From assembly GCA_947631455.1 (NCBI GenBank), contig CANRLH010000007.1:42958-106957 (forward strand): a stretch of DNA of 64,000 bases, in the 5' to 3' direction. Origin of the DNA: an uncultured Clostridia bacterium. GTDB lineage: Bacteria; Bacillota; Clostridia; Oscillospirales; Ruminococcaceae. A program made the translations under genes and the position numbers. This document shows, piece after piece, positions 25,677-34,689 of the stretch (its first letter is position 1; each line of letters opens with the position of its first letter). Below the pieces are notes generated by a model that did not search any database, had not been told where the DNA came from, and saw nothing but the letters and a program-made list of their open reading frames with translations.

Positions 25677-27035
25677 ATGGACAAAGTAAGACTTAGCGAA
25701 ATTGTAAACGCCTGCGACGGAAGCTACGGCTATGCAAGCGACGGTTACATAGACAGTATAACAACAAACTCAAAAGATGTTCGCGAAAACAGTGTATTCA
25801 TAGCTATAAAGGGAGAAAGATTTGACGCTCACGACTTTGTGCCGGAGGCGATAAAAAACGGTGCGGAATGTGCGGTTACCGAAAGGGCGGTAGAGGGCGC
25901 AAAATGTATAATAGTAGACTCTACCCGTGCGGCGTATTTAAGCATTGCGCACTATTACAGAAAGAGGTTTGATATACCGCTTGTTGCCATAACGGGAAGT
26001 GTGGGAAAAACCACTACAAAGGAGTTTATCTGGCGCGCTTTGAGCGAAAGCTTCAAAACACTTAAGACTGAGGGCAACAGAAATAACGATATAGGTCTTC
26101 CCGAAACGCTTCTTAAGCTTTGTTCAGATGATCAGGCGGCGGTTATTGAAATGGGAATGAATCATCAGGGAGAGATATCCCGGCTTTCTCAGTGTGCGGC
26201 TCCGACAATTTGCGTTATAACAAATATAGGCACTTCACATATAGAAAATCTAGGCTCAAGAGAAAACATACTCAAAGCAAAGCTTGAGATACTCGATGGT
26301 GCAGACTTATCCGCACCGCTTGTCATAAACCTTGATGACAAGTACCTGTCCGGCATTGATGCAAGGGGCAGAAGACTTATCACCTATTCGATAAAAAATA
26401 GATCGGCGGATGTTTTTGCAGATAATATCGTTCACACGGATATCGGCATAAACTTCAGTATATGCTTTGACGGCAGCAAAACCGTTGATGCTCATATAAA
26501 TGTTCCCGGAGTTCATAATGTAAAAAATGCGCTTGCCGCATTTTGCGTGGGCAGGTATCTTGGCATGAACGCCGAAGATATAGTAAGGGGAATTTCAAAG
26601 TTTGAACCGGACGGAATAAGACAGAATATTGAAAGGATCGGTTCTGCCACCGTGATAAAGGACTGCTACAATGCGTCATACGACTCAATGCAGTCTGGTC
26701 TTGACATTTTGTCGTCTTTAAATATAAGCGGCAGAAGGATAGCTGTTTTGGGGGATATGAAGGAGTTAGGCTCGATGTCTAAGGAGCTTCACAAAAAGGT
26801 GGGAGAGCTGGTCTACAAAAGTAAAGTCGATATGCTTTTGTGTTTTGGAAAAGACGCTGAATTCATTATCAAGGGTGCTGTGAAAGCCGGATTTGATGAA
26901 AATAATGCAAAGCATTTTAAAAGCAAAGAGGAGCTTGCTGAGCACATTAAAAATATAAGGCGTGACGGCGATGCTTTTCTGTTCAAGGCAAGCAGGTCGG
27001 TAAAACTTGAAGAGGTAATTGAAAAGATAAAATAA
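25677..27035 (+). CDS. murF: UDP-MurNAc-tripeptide-D-Ala-D-Ala ligase (MurF)
   Basis: The ATG at 25677 with ACGGAG upstream is preferred over the TTG at 25662, which directly follows the murE stop. The product has the ATP-binding ITGSVGKTTTKEF motif, EMGMNHQGEI and a C-terminal Mur ligase domain (452 residues). It completes the pentapeptide precursor. In most clostridial clusters mraY and murD follow; here ftsW follows directly. Confidence 0.96.
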   Translation: MDKVRLSEIVNACDGSYGYASDGYIDSITTNSKDVRENSVFIAIKGERFDAHDFVPEAIKNGAECAVTERAVEGAKCIIVDSTRAAYLSIAHYYRKRFDIPLVAITGSVGKTTTKEFIWRALSESFKTLKTEGNRNNDIGLPETLLKLCSDDQAAVIEMGMNHQGEISRLSQCAAPTICVITNIGTSHIENLGSRENILKAKLEILDGADLSAPLVINLDDKYLSGIDARGRRLITYSIKNRSADVFADNIVHTDIGINFSICFDGSKTVDAHINVPGVHNVKNALAAFCVGRYLGMNAEDIVRGISKFEPDGIRQNIERIGSATVIKDCYNASYDSMQSGLDILSSLNISGRRIAVLGDMKELGSMSKELHKKVGELVYKSKVDMLLCFGKDAEFIIKGAVKAGFDENNAKHFKSKEELAEHIKNIRRDGDAFLFKASRSVKLEEVIEKIK

Positions 27036-27099
27036 AAAATCGGCACTTTGAAAAAGCTAAAGAGCATGATGATAAGCTCTTATAAGGGAGTGAGAGCAT

Positions 27100-28314
27100 T
27101 TGGAAATAAATCAAAAAAAGATAAAGACAAGGCTTTTGCCGACTCACCAGCCGGTTGCTCAGGCAAGAAAAAAGCTTAATTTTAGATTCGTAAAAGACAA
27201 GATAGACCGTCCGTTTCTTATAATAGTTCTGGTGCTCTTGATTTTCGGATTTGTAATGATGTTCTCTGCGTCATACGCGTGGGGACTTTACGACGCAGAC
27301 GACGGATACTACTACATAAAAAGACAGCTTTTTTCAGGAGTTCTGGGGCTTGTCGGAATGTTTTTTGTTTCCTATCTTGACTATCATTTTTATCAGAACA
27401 CCAAGATCGCGTTTATACTTTTTGCGGGAGCTCTTGTGCTCAACTTTGTGACGGCGATCATAGGAGACGAGGTCGCCGGGGCAAGGCGATGGATAACCGT
27501 TGCGGGAATGCAGTTTCAGCCGTCTGAGATTTTAAAGGTAGCGGTGATCATAATATTTGCGTATATTCTTGCGGTAAACTGGCAAAGGTTTGACAACTGG
27601 CGGTATTCCATTGTGCCTTTTGCGGTTATTCTAGGCCTTTGCGCAGTTGCAGTGGCGGCGCAAAGACATATGTCTGGAGTTTTGATCTTCGGTATCATAG
27701 GTCTGTCGCTTATGTTTGTCGGCGGCGTGCCAAGAAAGTATTTCTGGCGGTTTATAGGATGCCTGGGAATTGCGTTGGCTGCGTTTTTGATATACAAGGT
27801 GTTTTTGGACAGCGACGGAGGATTTGGATATATCACCGAGCGTTTTGAATCGTGGCAGAATCCTAAGTCCGATCCTCAGGGAAGCACCTATCAGACATAT
27901 CAGTCGCTGCTGGCAATAGGCTCGGGCGGGATCTTTGGTCTTGGCTTCGGGGAATCAAGGCAGAAGTATTTGTATCTGTCGGAATCTCAAAACGACTTTG
28001 TTTTCTCGATCATATGTGAGGAACTGGGTTTTGTCGGTGCGTGCGTGGTAATTATCTTATTTGCGATATTTATACTTCGTGGTTTTTACATAGCGTCCCG
28101 TTCAAGAGATAGGTTTGGTATGCTGCTTGCCGCAGGAATCACAATACAGATAGGTTCTCAGGCGCTTTTAAACATTGCGGTCGCGACAAATGCTTTTCCG
28201 AATACCGGTATATCGCTGCCGTTTTTCAGCTACGGCGGAACGGCACTTTTGATACAGCTTCTTGAGATGGGAGTTTTGCTGTCGATCTCAAGACAGGCTA
28301 ATAAGTCGCCGTAA
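27100..28314 (+). CDS. ftsW: FtsW/SpoVE-type SEDS peptidoglycan polymerase
   Basis: The TTG start at 27100 follows AAGGGAG. After a charged N-terminus there are about ten membrane helices with SEDS-family motifs (GARRWI, FQPSEILK, SESQNDFVFSIICEELG, NTGISLPFFSYGG). It polymerises lipid II together with the class B PBP encoded upstream. Vegetative FtsW and sporulation SpoVE cannot be separated by sequence here. Confidence 0.94.
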   Translation: MEINQKKIKTRLLPTHQPVAQARKKLNFRFVKDKIDRPFLIIVLVLLIFGFVMMFSASYAWGLYDADDGYYYIKRQLFSGVLGLVGMFFVSYLDYHFYQNTKIAFILFAGALVLNFVTAIIGDEVAGARRWITVAGMQFQPSEILKVAVIIIFAYILAVNWQRFDNWRYSIVPFAVILGLCAVAVAAQRHMSGVLIFGIIGLSLMFVGGVPRKYFWRFIGCLGIALAAFLIYKVFLDSDGGFGYITERFESWQNPKSDPQGSTYQTYQSLLAIGSGGIFGLGFGESRQKYLYLSESQNDFVFSIICEELGFVGACVVIILFAIFILRGFYIASRSRDRFGMLLAAGITIQIGSQALLNIAVATNAFPNTGISLPFFSYGGTALLIQLLEMGVLLSISRQANKSP

Positions 28315-28353
28315 ATTTAATGGTTTACGGATTATCTGAAAGGAAGGATTTGA

Positions 28354-29487
28354 ATGCTCAGAGTTTTGCTTGCAGGCGGCGGAACGGCAGGACACGTAAA
28401 CCCTGCGCTTGCAATTGCCGAAATAATAAAGGATAAGCGCCCGGATGCCGAGTTTGCCTTTGCGGGAACTCCCGACGGACTTGAGTCACGGCTCATACCG
28501 AATGCAGGGTACAAATTTTATCCGATAAAGGTAAAGGGGTTTCAGCGAAAGCTCAGTTTAAACAATATCAAAAGAAACGTAAAGGCGGCATCGTATCTTC
28601 TGACGGCTGGAAAAAGAGCAAACAGGATCATAAGCGATTTCAAGCCGGATCTCGTCATAGGAACGGGCGGATATGTTGCGGGGCCGATAGTAAGGTCTGC
28701 CGCAAAGAAGGGCATAAAAACCGCGATACATGAGCAAAACGCCTTTCCTGGGGTGACAAATAAACTGCTTTCAAAGGTTGTCGATAAGGTTATGCTTACC
28801 GTCAGTGAGGCAAAGAAGTATCTTGAATCCACTTCTGATTGTACTGTTACGGGGCTTCCGGTAAGAAAATCGTTTTTTGCAATGGAAAAGTCAGACGCAA
28901 GGAAAAGGCTTGGTATCCCTGACAAAGCAGTATGTGTTTTATCAACGGGAGGAAGTCTTGGCGCCAGAACAATAAACAATGCGGCGGCAGCGCTTTTTAA
29001 GTGGTATCAGGAAAGCGGCAGAGAAGTATATCACATACATTCATACGGAACTTATGCCGGATATAAGGATTATGTTTCAGAGCTTTCAGCAAAGGGAATA
29101 GATACAAATAAAAAAGAGCTTATAATTTCAGATTATGTTGATATGTCGGTCTGCATGGCGGCAAGCGACCTTGTTATCAGCAGATGCGGAGCAAGCACTT
29201 TAAACGAGCTTGAAAGCATGGGCAGAGGTTCTGTGCTGATACCATCGCCAAATGTTGCAGGGAATCATCAGTATTATAACGGAATGGTGTTGCAAAACGC
29301 GGGTGCGGCGGTTGTCATTGAGGAAAAGGATCTTACGGATGATAAGATAGTCAGAACAGTTTCAGAGCTTATAAGCGACAGGGACAGGCTGTCGTCACTT
29401 TCAAAAAAAGCAAGGGAGCTTTATATTCCGGACACAAACGAGCGGATATATTCGGTTTTGTCTGAGCTTATCAAAGCCACGGAGTAA
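28354..29487 (+). CDS. murG: UDP-GlcNAc:lipid I N-acetylglucosaminyltransferase (MurG)
   Basis: The start ATG follows GAAAGGAAGG. The 377-residue GT-B enzyme has the N-terminal GGGTAGHVNPALA loop, the HEQNAFPG motif and the C-terminal SRCGASTLNE donor-site block. It makes lipid II at the cytoplasmic face of the membrane. It sits in the dcw operon, 39 bp after ftsW. Confidence 0.96.
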   Translation: MLRVLLAGGGTAGHVNPALAIAEIIKDKRPDAEFAFAGTPDGLESRLIPNAGYKFYPIKVKGFQRKLSLNNIKRNVKAASYLLTAGKRANRIISDFKPDLVIGTGGYVAGPIVRSAAKKGIKTAIHEQNAFPGVTNKLLSKVVDKVMLTVSEAKKYLESTSDCTVTGLPVRKSFFAMEKSDARKRLGIPDKAVCVLSTGGSLGARTINNAAAALFKWYQESGREVYHIHSYGTYAGYKDYVSELSAKGIDTNKKELIISDYVDMSVCMAASDLVISRCGASTLNELESMGRGSVLIPSPNVAGNHQYYNGMVLQNAGAAVVIEEKDLTDDKIVRTVSELISDRDRLSSLSKKARELYIPDTNERIYSVLSELIKATE

Positions 29488-29560
29488 GTATAAGCGTGTT
29501 TCACCTAATCTCATTTTTCTGCATAATATGTGTTATGCAATATGAAAAGGAGAGAGGGTT

Positions 29561-30814
29561 ATGCAGAGGCTTAAAATCGAGGGCGGGAGAAAGCTCTCGG
29601 GAGAGATTTGCGTTCACGGAGCTAAAAATGCTGCGCTGCCTTTGCTTGCGGCGTGCGTTTTGGCAAAAGGAGAAACGGTTTTACATAATTGCCCTAAATT
29701 AAGCGATTCTTATGCGGCGCTTAGAATACTGTCATGTCTTGGGTGCAGGTGTAAAAGAGAGGGCGACACGGCGATCGTCAATACAGATGCGCTTGCCGGA
29801 TTTGACGTGCCGGACGATCTTATGAGAGAAATGCGCTCATCAATAGTTTTTTTGGGGGCGATTTTGGGAAGATGCGGAAGGTGCAAGTTGTCTTTTCCGG
29901 GCGGGTGCGAGCTTGGACCGCGTCCCATTGATCTTCACATTAAGGCGCTCAGAAAGCTGGGCGCAGTGATAAAAGAGGAATACGGGCTGCTAGACTGCGA
30001 GGTGCCGTCGGGACTCAGAGGAAGCAGGATATCGCTTTCGTTCCCGTCAGTCGGTGCAACTGAGAATATAATACTTGCCGCAAGCACCGCAAAAGGTGAA
30101 ACGGTTATTGAAAATGCGGCAAGAGAGCCTGAAATAGCGGATCTTGCAGGATTTCTCAACAAATGCGGTGCAAGGATAAAGGGCGCCGGTACAAGCAGAA
30201 TTGTGATCGCGGGAGTTGATGAGCTGTTTGGCTGTGAATATAACGTAATGCCGGACAGGATCGTCGCGTGTACGTATATGAGTGCGGCTGCTGTGACCGG
30301 CTCTGAGCTTAACATAAAAAAGGTTAATTATCACGACCTTACGAGTGTCATTCCCGTTTTTGAAGAGATGGGATGCACGGTTTTCCCATTTTCAGATAAC
30401 ATTTATATAAGCGCGAAAAAGCGATTAAGTGCGGTGAAAAATGTAAGGACGATGCCGTATCCGGGCTTTCCGACAGATGCTCAGGCTATACTGATGCCGC
30501 CGCTTTGCACGGCTCAGGGAACGAGTGTTATAGTTGAGAATATTTTCGAAAGCAGATATCGTCATATAGATGAGCTTTGCAGAATGGGCGCAAGAATCAA
30601 GACCGAGGGAAGGGTCGCGGTAATAGAAGGTGTAAAAACTCTGTACGGTGCGAATGTTATGGCGACCGACTTGAGGGGTGGAGCGGCTCTGGTGCTTGCG
30701 GGTATGGGCGCACAGGGAGAAACAATTGTCAGCAATGTAAAGTATATAGACCGAGGTTACGAATCAATTGAGACCGATCTGACAAAAGTAGGCGCAAGCA
30801 TAGTGAGAATTTAA
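29561..30814 (+). CDS. murA: UDP-GlcNAc 1-carboxyvinyltransferase (MurA)
   Basis: The start ATG follows GGAGAGAGGG. The 417-residue enolpyruvyl transferase carries the fosfomycin-target cysteine Cys116 in FPGGCELGPRP, the KNAALPLLAA start block and YPGFPTDAQA. It commits UDP-GlcNAc to peptidoglycan synthesis. The cluster position between murG and ftsQ is common in Clostridia. Confidence 0.96.
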   Translation: MQRLKIEGGRKLSGEICVHGAKNAALPLLAACVLAKGETVLHNCPKLSDSYAALRILSCLGCRCKREGDTAIVNTDALAGFDVPDDLMREMRSSIVFLGAILGRCGRCKLSFPGGCELGPRPIDLHIKALRKLGAVIKEEYGLLDCEVPSGLRGSRISLSFPSVGATENIILAASTAKGETVIENAAREPEIADLAGFLNKCGARIKGAGTSRIVIAGVDELFGCEYNVMPDRIVACTYMSAAAVTGSELNIKKVNYHDLTSVIPVFEEMGCTVFPFSDNIYISAKKRLSAVKNVRTMPYPGFPTDAQAILMPPLCTAQGTSVIVENIFESRYRHIDELCRMGARIKTEGRVAVIEGVKTLYGANVMATDLRGGAALVLAGMGAQGETIVSNVKYIDRGYESIETDLTKVGASIVRI

Positions 30815-30830
30815 AAAAGAGGTGAGGACG

Positions 30831-31742
30831 TTGAAGGATATTGTAAAGAGCGACCAGAAACAGGAAGAGATCAAGATAATTAACGGAGAAGAGGTAGTTG
30901 TTTCACGCAAAAAGCGCAGAAGAAACTTTTCTCTTTATTATCTGCTGATAACAATTTTTGTGATTCTTGCAATGATAGCATTATCCTTCACGTTTTTGTT
31001 CAGGATAGATACAATAAATGTAAAGGGCAACACACTTTACACAACAGATCAGGTGATAGAGGTTTCGGGCATCAGCATCGGTGACAATCTTTTCAGAACC
31101 AACACCTCAGAGATAGAAAGCAAAATACTTTCGGCATTTCCGTATTTTGAAAGTGCGTCTGTAAGCAGAAAGCTTGCATCAACGGTGAATATTGAGCTTG
31201 TTGAGGCTACTCCTGCCGTTTCGATAAAATACAGCGACACGGAGTTTATGGTAGTAAGCACAAAGGGGAAAATCCTTGAGACGGGTCTTACCTCACCAAA
31301 GGAAGGAACCGCTGAGGTTTACGGAATGGAAATGACACAGACTGCGGTCGGTATGGATTACAGCGACGCAGACGGTATGAAAAAGATGATTTTAGACGAG
31401 ATCATTTCACAAAGCCAGAAGATAGGACTTGATAAGATAACGCAGATAGATGTTACATCGAGAACGGATATACGTCTTGTATACAATGGCACGGTCAAGG
31501 TAAAGCTCGGAAGCTCACAGGACATATCCTTTAAGCTGAGCTATATAAAGTCTGTTATTGAACGCGTGGGAGAAAATTATTCCGGAATGCTTGTATATCA
31601 CAGTGCCGAAAGCGGAATTTCCGCTATTCCCGATGAGACTGAGCCTGTTACGGAAGCACCGGCGGAATCTGAAACAGATAATTCGGGTGAAGAATCACAG
31701 GAGCCTCAGGAGGAAGAAAACTGGGAGGATTATGTAAGATAG
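30831..31742 (+). CDS. ftsQ: FtsQ/DivIB division protein
   Basis: The TTG at 30831 is preferred, since AGAGGTGAGG lies just upstream and overlaps the ORF-track GTG at 30822. The product has a basic cytoplasmic N-terminus, one membrane helix (about 37-60), a POTRA domain (FRIDTINVKGNTLYTTDQVI) and a beta domain, then a Glu-rich tail (EESQEPQEEENWED). It scaffolds the septal FtsL/FtsB complex. It is the last gene before a separate ftsZ promoter. Confidence 0.92.
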   Translation: MKDIVKSDQKQEEIKIINGEEVVVSRKKRRRNFSLYYLLITIFVILAMIALSFTFLFRIDTINVKGNTLYTTDQVIEVSGISIGDNLFRTNTSEIESKILSAFPYFESASVSRKLASTVNIELVEATPAVSIKYSDTEFMVVSTKGKILETGLTSPKEGTAEVYGMEMTQTAVGMDYSDADGMKKMILDEIISQSQKIGLDKITQIDVTSRTDIRLVYNGTVKVKLGSSQDISFKLSYIKSVIERVGENYSGMLVYHSAESGISAIPDETEPVTEAPAESETDNSGEESQEPQEEENWEDYVR

Positions 31743-31816
31743 GACTCAGGTTTACAAAAATCGGCAAAATACGATAATCTTACATCTTACTTTGCGAAAA
31801 ATGTTGAAAAAAAGTC

Positions 31817-31845
31817 TTGCAAAACTAAATGTTTTGTGTTATTAT
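31817..31845 (+). promoter_or_regulatory. Promoter of ftsZ
   Basis: TTGCAA, a 17-bp spacer, TATTAT, 72 bp before the ATG. It suggests that ftsZ has transcription independent of the long dcw operon. Confidence 0.7.
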
Positions 31846-31917
31846 ATAAGGGTATAGGTAAGTAAAATTTCTGAAAATAATCAATTACCGTAAATTATTT
31901 TAGGAGGACTGCAAATT

Positions 31918-33003
31918 ATGAGTTTTGCTATTAGCCCAGAGGAATTATTCGGAGCTAAGATCAAGGTTGTCGGAGTCGGCGGCGGCGGCGGAAATGCTCT
32001 TAACTGCATCGCTGACGAGGGAATGATCGGAAACGTTGATTACATAGCTGTAAATACAGACGTTCAGGCGCTTCAGCGCTCAAAGGCAACAGATAAGATA
32101 CAGATTGGCTCCAAGCTCACAAGAGGTTTAGGTGCAGGCGGCAGACCTGAAGTCGGAGAGGCTTCCGCTCAGGAGAGCAAGGAAGAAATATCGGATGCTA
32201 TTAAGGATGCTGACATGGTATTTATCACCGCAGGTATGGGCGGCGGAACAGGAACCGGAGCAGCTCCTATCGTTGCCGAGATCGCTCAGGATCTTGGAAT
32301 ATTGACAGTAGCGGTCGTAACAAAGCCTTTTGATTTTGAGGGAGCAAAGAAGATAGCGCAGGCAGAAAAAGGTATTGCGGAGCTTTTAGAGCACGTCGAC
32401 TCTCTTATAGTAATTCCAAACCAGAAGCTTTTGACCGGTGAGCAGAGGCTGACTATGAGGGATTCGTTCAAGCTTGCCGATAACGTATTGAAGACGGGTG
32501 TAAAGAGCATAGCTGACTTGATTTTGAGAAATGGATTTATGAATGTCGACTTTGCTGACGTAACCACTATTATGAAGGACGCCGGAAAGGCTCATATTGC
32601 GATCGGATACGGCGAGGGCAAGGATAAGGCTAAGGACGCTGCAAATCAGGTCATCTCTTCTCCGCTTCTTGAAACTTCGATAAGCGGTGCAAGAAGACTT
32701 CTTGTAAACATAGTAATGAGCGACGATATTATTACAAGCGATATGGACGAGCTTACTCAGCTTATCACACAGGCTGTTGATCCTGATGCTACTATAATCT
32801 TTGGCGCTGACTATACGTCTGACGCTACCGACTGCATCAGCGTAACGGTTATAGCAGCTGACTTTGCGGGTGATGCCGGAAGATTTACTTCTCCTGTTTC
32901 CTCGTCAAAGCTTGATTCAGAGGCTATGGCAAAGGCTGGCGTAAAGGCTCCTGACAACCCGAATTACTACGACGACATATTTAATATTATTAAGAACAAG
33001 TAA
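31918..33003 (+). CDS. ftsZ: Cell division GTPase FtsZ
   Basis: The ATG at 31918 follows TAGGAGGAC. The 361-residue tubulin homologue has the GGGGGNALN start, signature [10 protein letters not shown] and synergy-loop residues NVDFADV. The C-terminal linker is short and ends in a basic tip ([12 protein letters not shown]) rather than the common FLRR-type peptide. ftsA is not adjacent. A terminator follows. Confidence 0.97.
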   Translation: MSFAISPEELFGAKIKVVGVGGGGGNALNCIADEGMIGNVDYIAVNTDVQALQRSKATDKIQIGSKLTRGLGAGGRPEVGEASAQESKEEISDAIKDADMVFITAGMGGGTGTGAAPIVAEIAQDLGILTVAVVTKPFDFEGAKKIAQAEKGIAELLEHVDSLIVIPNQKLLTGEQRLTMRDSFKLADNVLKTGVKSIADLILRNGFMNVDFADVTTIMKDAGKAHIAIGYGEGKDKAKDAANQVISSPLLETSISGARRLLVNIVMSDDIITSDMDELTQLITQAVDPDATIIFGADYTSDATDCISVTVIAADFAGDAGRFTSPVSSSKLDSEAMAKAGVKAPDNPNYYDDIFNIIKNK

Positions 33004-33016
33004 CATTTGATTTTCG

Positions 33017-33052
33017 AGGCGTCTCGCAAGGATATTTGTGAGATGCCTTTTT
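33017..33052 (+). terminator. Terminator of ftsZ
   Basis: AGGCGTCTCGCAA pairs with TTGTGAGATGCCT (13 bp including G-U pairs) around 6 nt, followed by TTTTT. Confidence 0.88.
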
Positions 33053-33068
33053 GACTAGAGGTAGCTTG

Positions 33069-33626
33069 ATGGCTGAGATAAAGAGGATAAATACAAGCGA
33101 CTTAAAGGACTGCGCAAAGGATTTGAGGGTTGGTGAAAAGATACTTCTCTCGGGAGTTATCCACACCGCTAGGGATGCCGCTCACAAACGGTTTGACGCG
33201 CTTTTAAACGAGGGAAAAGCCCTTCCGTTTGACATAAGAGGAGCGGTTATTTACTATGCAGGTCCCACACCTGCACCGAAAGGCATGGCTGTGGGTGCGT
33301 GCGGTCCGACTACATCCGGCAGAATGGACAGATTTGCGCCCAGGCTTCTTGATTTAGGACTCGCGGCAATGATAGGAAAGGGCGAGCGCAGCGGCGAGGT
33401 CAGGGATGCTGTAAAGCGAAACAAAGCGGTTTATCTCTGCGCGACTGGCGGTGCGGGCGCTCTTGCGTCGAAATGTATAAAAAAATGTGAAGTAATAGCC
33501 TTTGAAGAGCTGGGATGTGAGTCGGTAAAGCGCATGGAGATCGAAGATTTTCCGCTTGTAGTCGCAAATGACGCAATGGGAAACGATTTATTTGAATGTG
33601 GAAGGAAGGCTTTCGGAAAGGCGTGA
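33069..33626 (+). CDS. Class I fumarate hydratase / L(+)-tartrate dehydratase beta subunit (orphan)
   Basis: The ATG at 33069 follows AGAGGTAGC; the ORF-track start overlaps the terminator. The 185-residue product matches the C-terminal (beta) half of Fe-S fumarases (GPTPAPKGMAVGACGPTTSGRMD, CATGGAGALASKCI). In two-subunit enzymes the alpha gene, which supplies the cluster cysteines, is normally adjacent; here ftsZ is upstream and a sigma factor gene follows. The alpha partner must be elsewhere or lost. Fumarate versus tartrate cannot be decided. Confidence 0.85.
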   Translation: MAEIKRINTSDLKDCAKDLRVGEKILLSGVIHTARDAAHKRFDALLNEGKALPFDIRGAVIYYAGPTPAPKGMAVGACGPTTSGRMDRFAPRLLDLGLAAMIGKGERSGEVRDAVKRNKAVYLCATGGAGALASKCIKKCEVIAFEELGCESVKRMEIEDFPLVVANDAMGNDLFECGRKAFGKA

Positions 33627-33627
33627 T

Positions 33628-34188
33628 ATGACGGATAGAATAAACCACAGCGCTTTGTCAGATGAGGAGCTTATAAGGGATTTGAGCGATGCTGCCCTTA
33701 CTGAGCTTATTTTAAGATACAAAAAGGTCGTTGAGATAAAGGCCAAAAAGCTGTTTAGACAAAACGGCTCAGTTGAGCTTAACGATCTTATCGACGAGGG
33801 GCTTGTTGCGGTTTTTTATGCGGTCAGGACATATGATGAGGGCAAGGGAGCACTTTTTTCTACCTATGCTGATATCTGCATAACAAACAGGATGCTTACT
33901 TCTGCCGGCAGACATAATAGAATGACCGACTGCGCGGACGAAGGTGTTTCGGACAAAAAGGCTGATATAAAAAGCCCTGAGGCGATCTATCTTGAAAAAG
34001 AGCGTTTTGATGAGGTTATGAAAAGGGTATCCCGGGAGTTGTCGGGAATGGAGCTTTCGGTGCTTGAGATGTACCTGCAATACGAAAGTTGTAAAATAAT
34101 AGCAGACAAGCTTGGCATTACCGAAAAGGCGGCGGATAACGCAATGCAGCGTGTTCGCAAAAAGCTAAGAACGGTATTGCGGGCTTGA
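33628..34188 (+). CDS. Sigma-70 family RNA polymerase sigma factor (SigH/ECF-like)
   Basis: The ATG at 33628 lies 1 bp after the fumarase stop with GGAAAGG upstream. The 186-residue protein has a region 2 (LNDLIDEGLVAVFYAVRTYDEGKGALFS is its core) and a region 4 helix-turn-helix (CKIIADKLGITEKAADNAMQRV). It resembles short sporulation or stress sigma factors such as SigH, but the specific regulon is unknown. No anti-sigma gene is adjacent. Confidence 0.85.
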   Translation: MTDRINHSALSDEELIRDLSDAALTELILRYKKVVEIKAKKLFRQNGSVELNDLIDEGLVAVFYAVRTYDEGKGALFSTYADICITNRMLTSAGRHNRMTDCADEGVSDKKADIKSPEAIYLEKERFDEVMKRVSRELSGMELSVLEMYLQYESCKIIADKLGITEKAADNAMQRVRKKLRTVLRA

Positions 34189-34191
34189 AAT

Positions 34192-34302
34192 ATATGGCCA
34201 TATAGCTTAAACAGAGCGTTGTAAATCTTAAAGTAAAAGATTTGGCAAAGGTGTCGGTGCAAGTCCGGCGTGGCTTAAAAAATATCAAGCGAGGGAACTG
34301 GT
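34192..34302 (+). other. Structured leader of the zinc-ribbon gene
   Basis: About 110 nt with an exact palindrome ATATGGCCATAT, a hairpin AAATCTT/AAGATTT and a second hairpin GTCGG-TGCAAGT-CCGGC. The string GGTGCAAGTCCGGC resembles part of the cobalamin riboswitch core, but the rest of that fold is not visible. Confidence 0.35.
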
Positions 34303-34581
34303 ATGTTTGAAGACAAAACATTAGTCTGCAAGGACTGCGGAAAAGAATTCGTTTTCACAGCCGGCGAGCAGGAGTTTTACGCTGAGAAAGGCTTTGAAAA
34401 CGAGCCTACCAGATGTAAGGAATGCCGCGATGCAAAGAAAGCGATGAGGAAACAGTCCAGAGAGTACTTTACAGCGACCTGTGCAGCTTGCGGCAAAGAG
34501 GCAAGAGTGCCTTTCAAGCCGAGCGAGGACAGGCCTGTATATTGCAGCGATTGCTTTGCTAAAATGAAGGAAGCGGAGTAA
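34303..34581 (+). CDS. Small zinc-ribbon protein (zf-trcl type)
   Basis: The 92-residue product has three CxxC pairs: CKDCGKEF, CKEC and CAACGKEA, plus a final CSDC. The pattern matches widespread Firmicute zinc-ribbon proteins of unknown function (probable zinc-binding or nucleic acid-related domain). The start ATG has GAGGGA upstream. It is followed by its own terminator, so it is monocistronic. Confidence 0.85.
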   Translation: MFEDKTLVCKDCGKEFVFTAGEQEFYAEKGFENEPTRCKECRDAKKAMRKQSREYFTATCAACGKEARVPFKPSEDRPVYCSDCFAKMKEAE

Positions 34582-34589
34582 TAAGTAAA

Positions 34590-34628
34590 AGGGAAAGCGG
34601 ATTGAAAAGATTCGCTTTTCTTTTTGTT
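34590..34628 (+). terminator. Terminator of the zinc-ribbon gene
   Basis: GGGAAAGCG pairs with CGCTTTTCT with G-U pairs around a 13-nt loop, followed by a T-rich tail. Confidence 0.7.
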
Positions 34629-34689
34629 TGTTTGACTTTTCTCTGAGGATGATATATACTGGTTACGTAGATATTTTTATATGGTGATT

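Noticed and set aside
34253-34302. Cobalamin riboswitch as an annotated feature
   Set aside because: Only one short string matches; the remaining conserved blocks and overall length do not, so it is kept as a low-interest observation.
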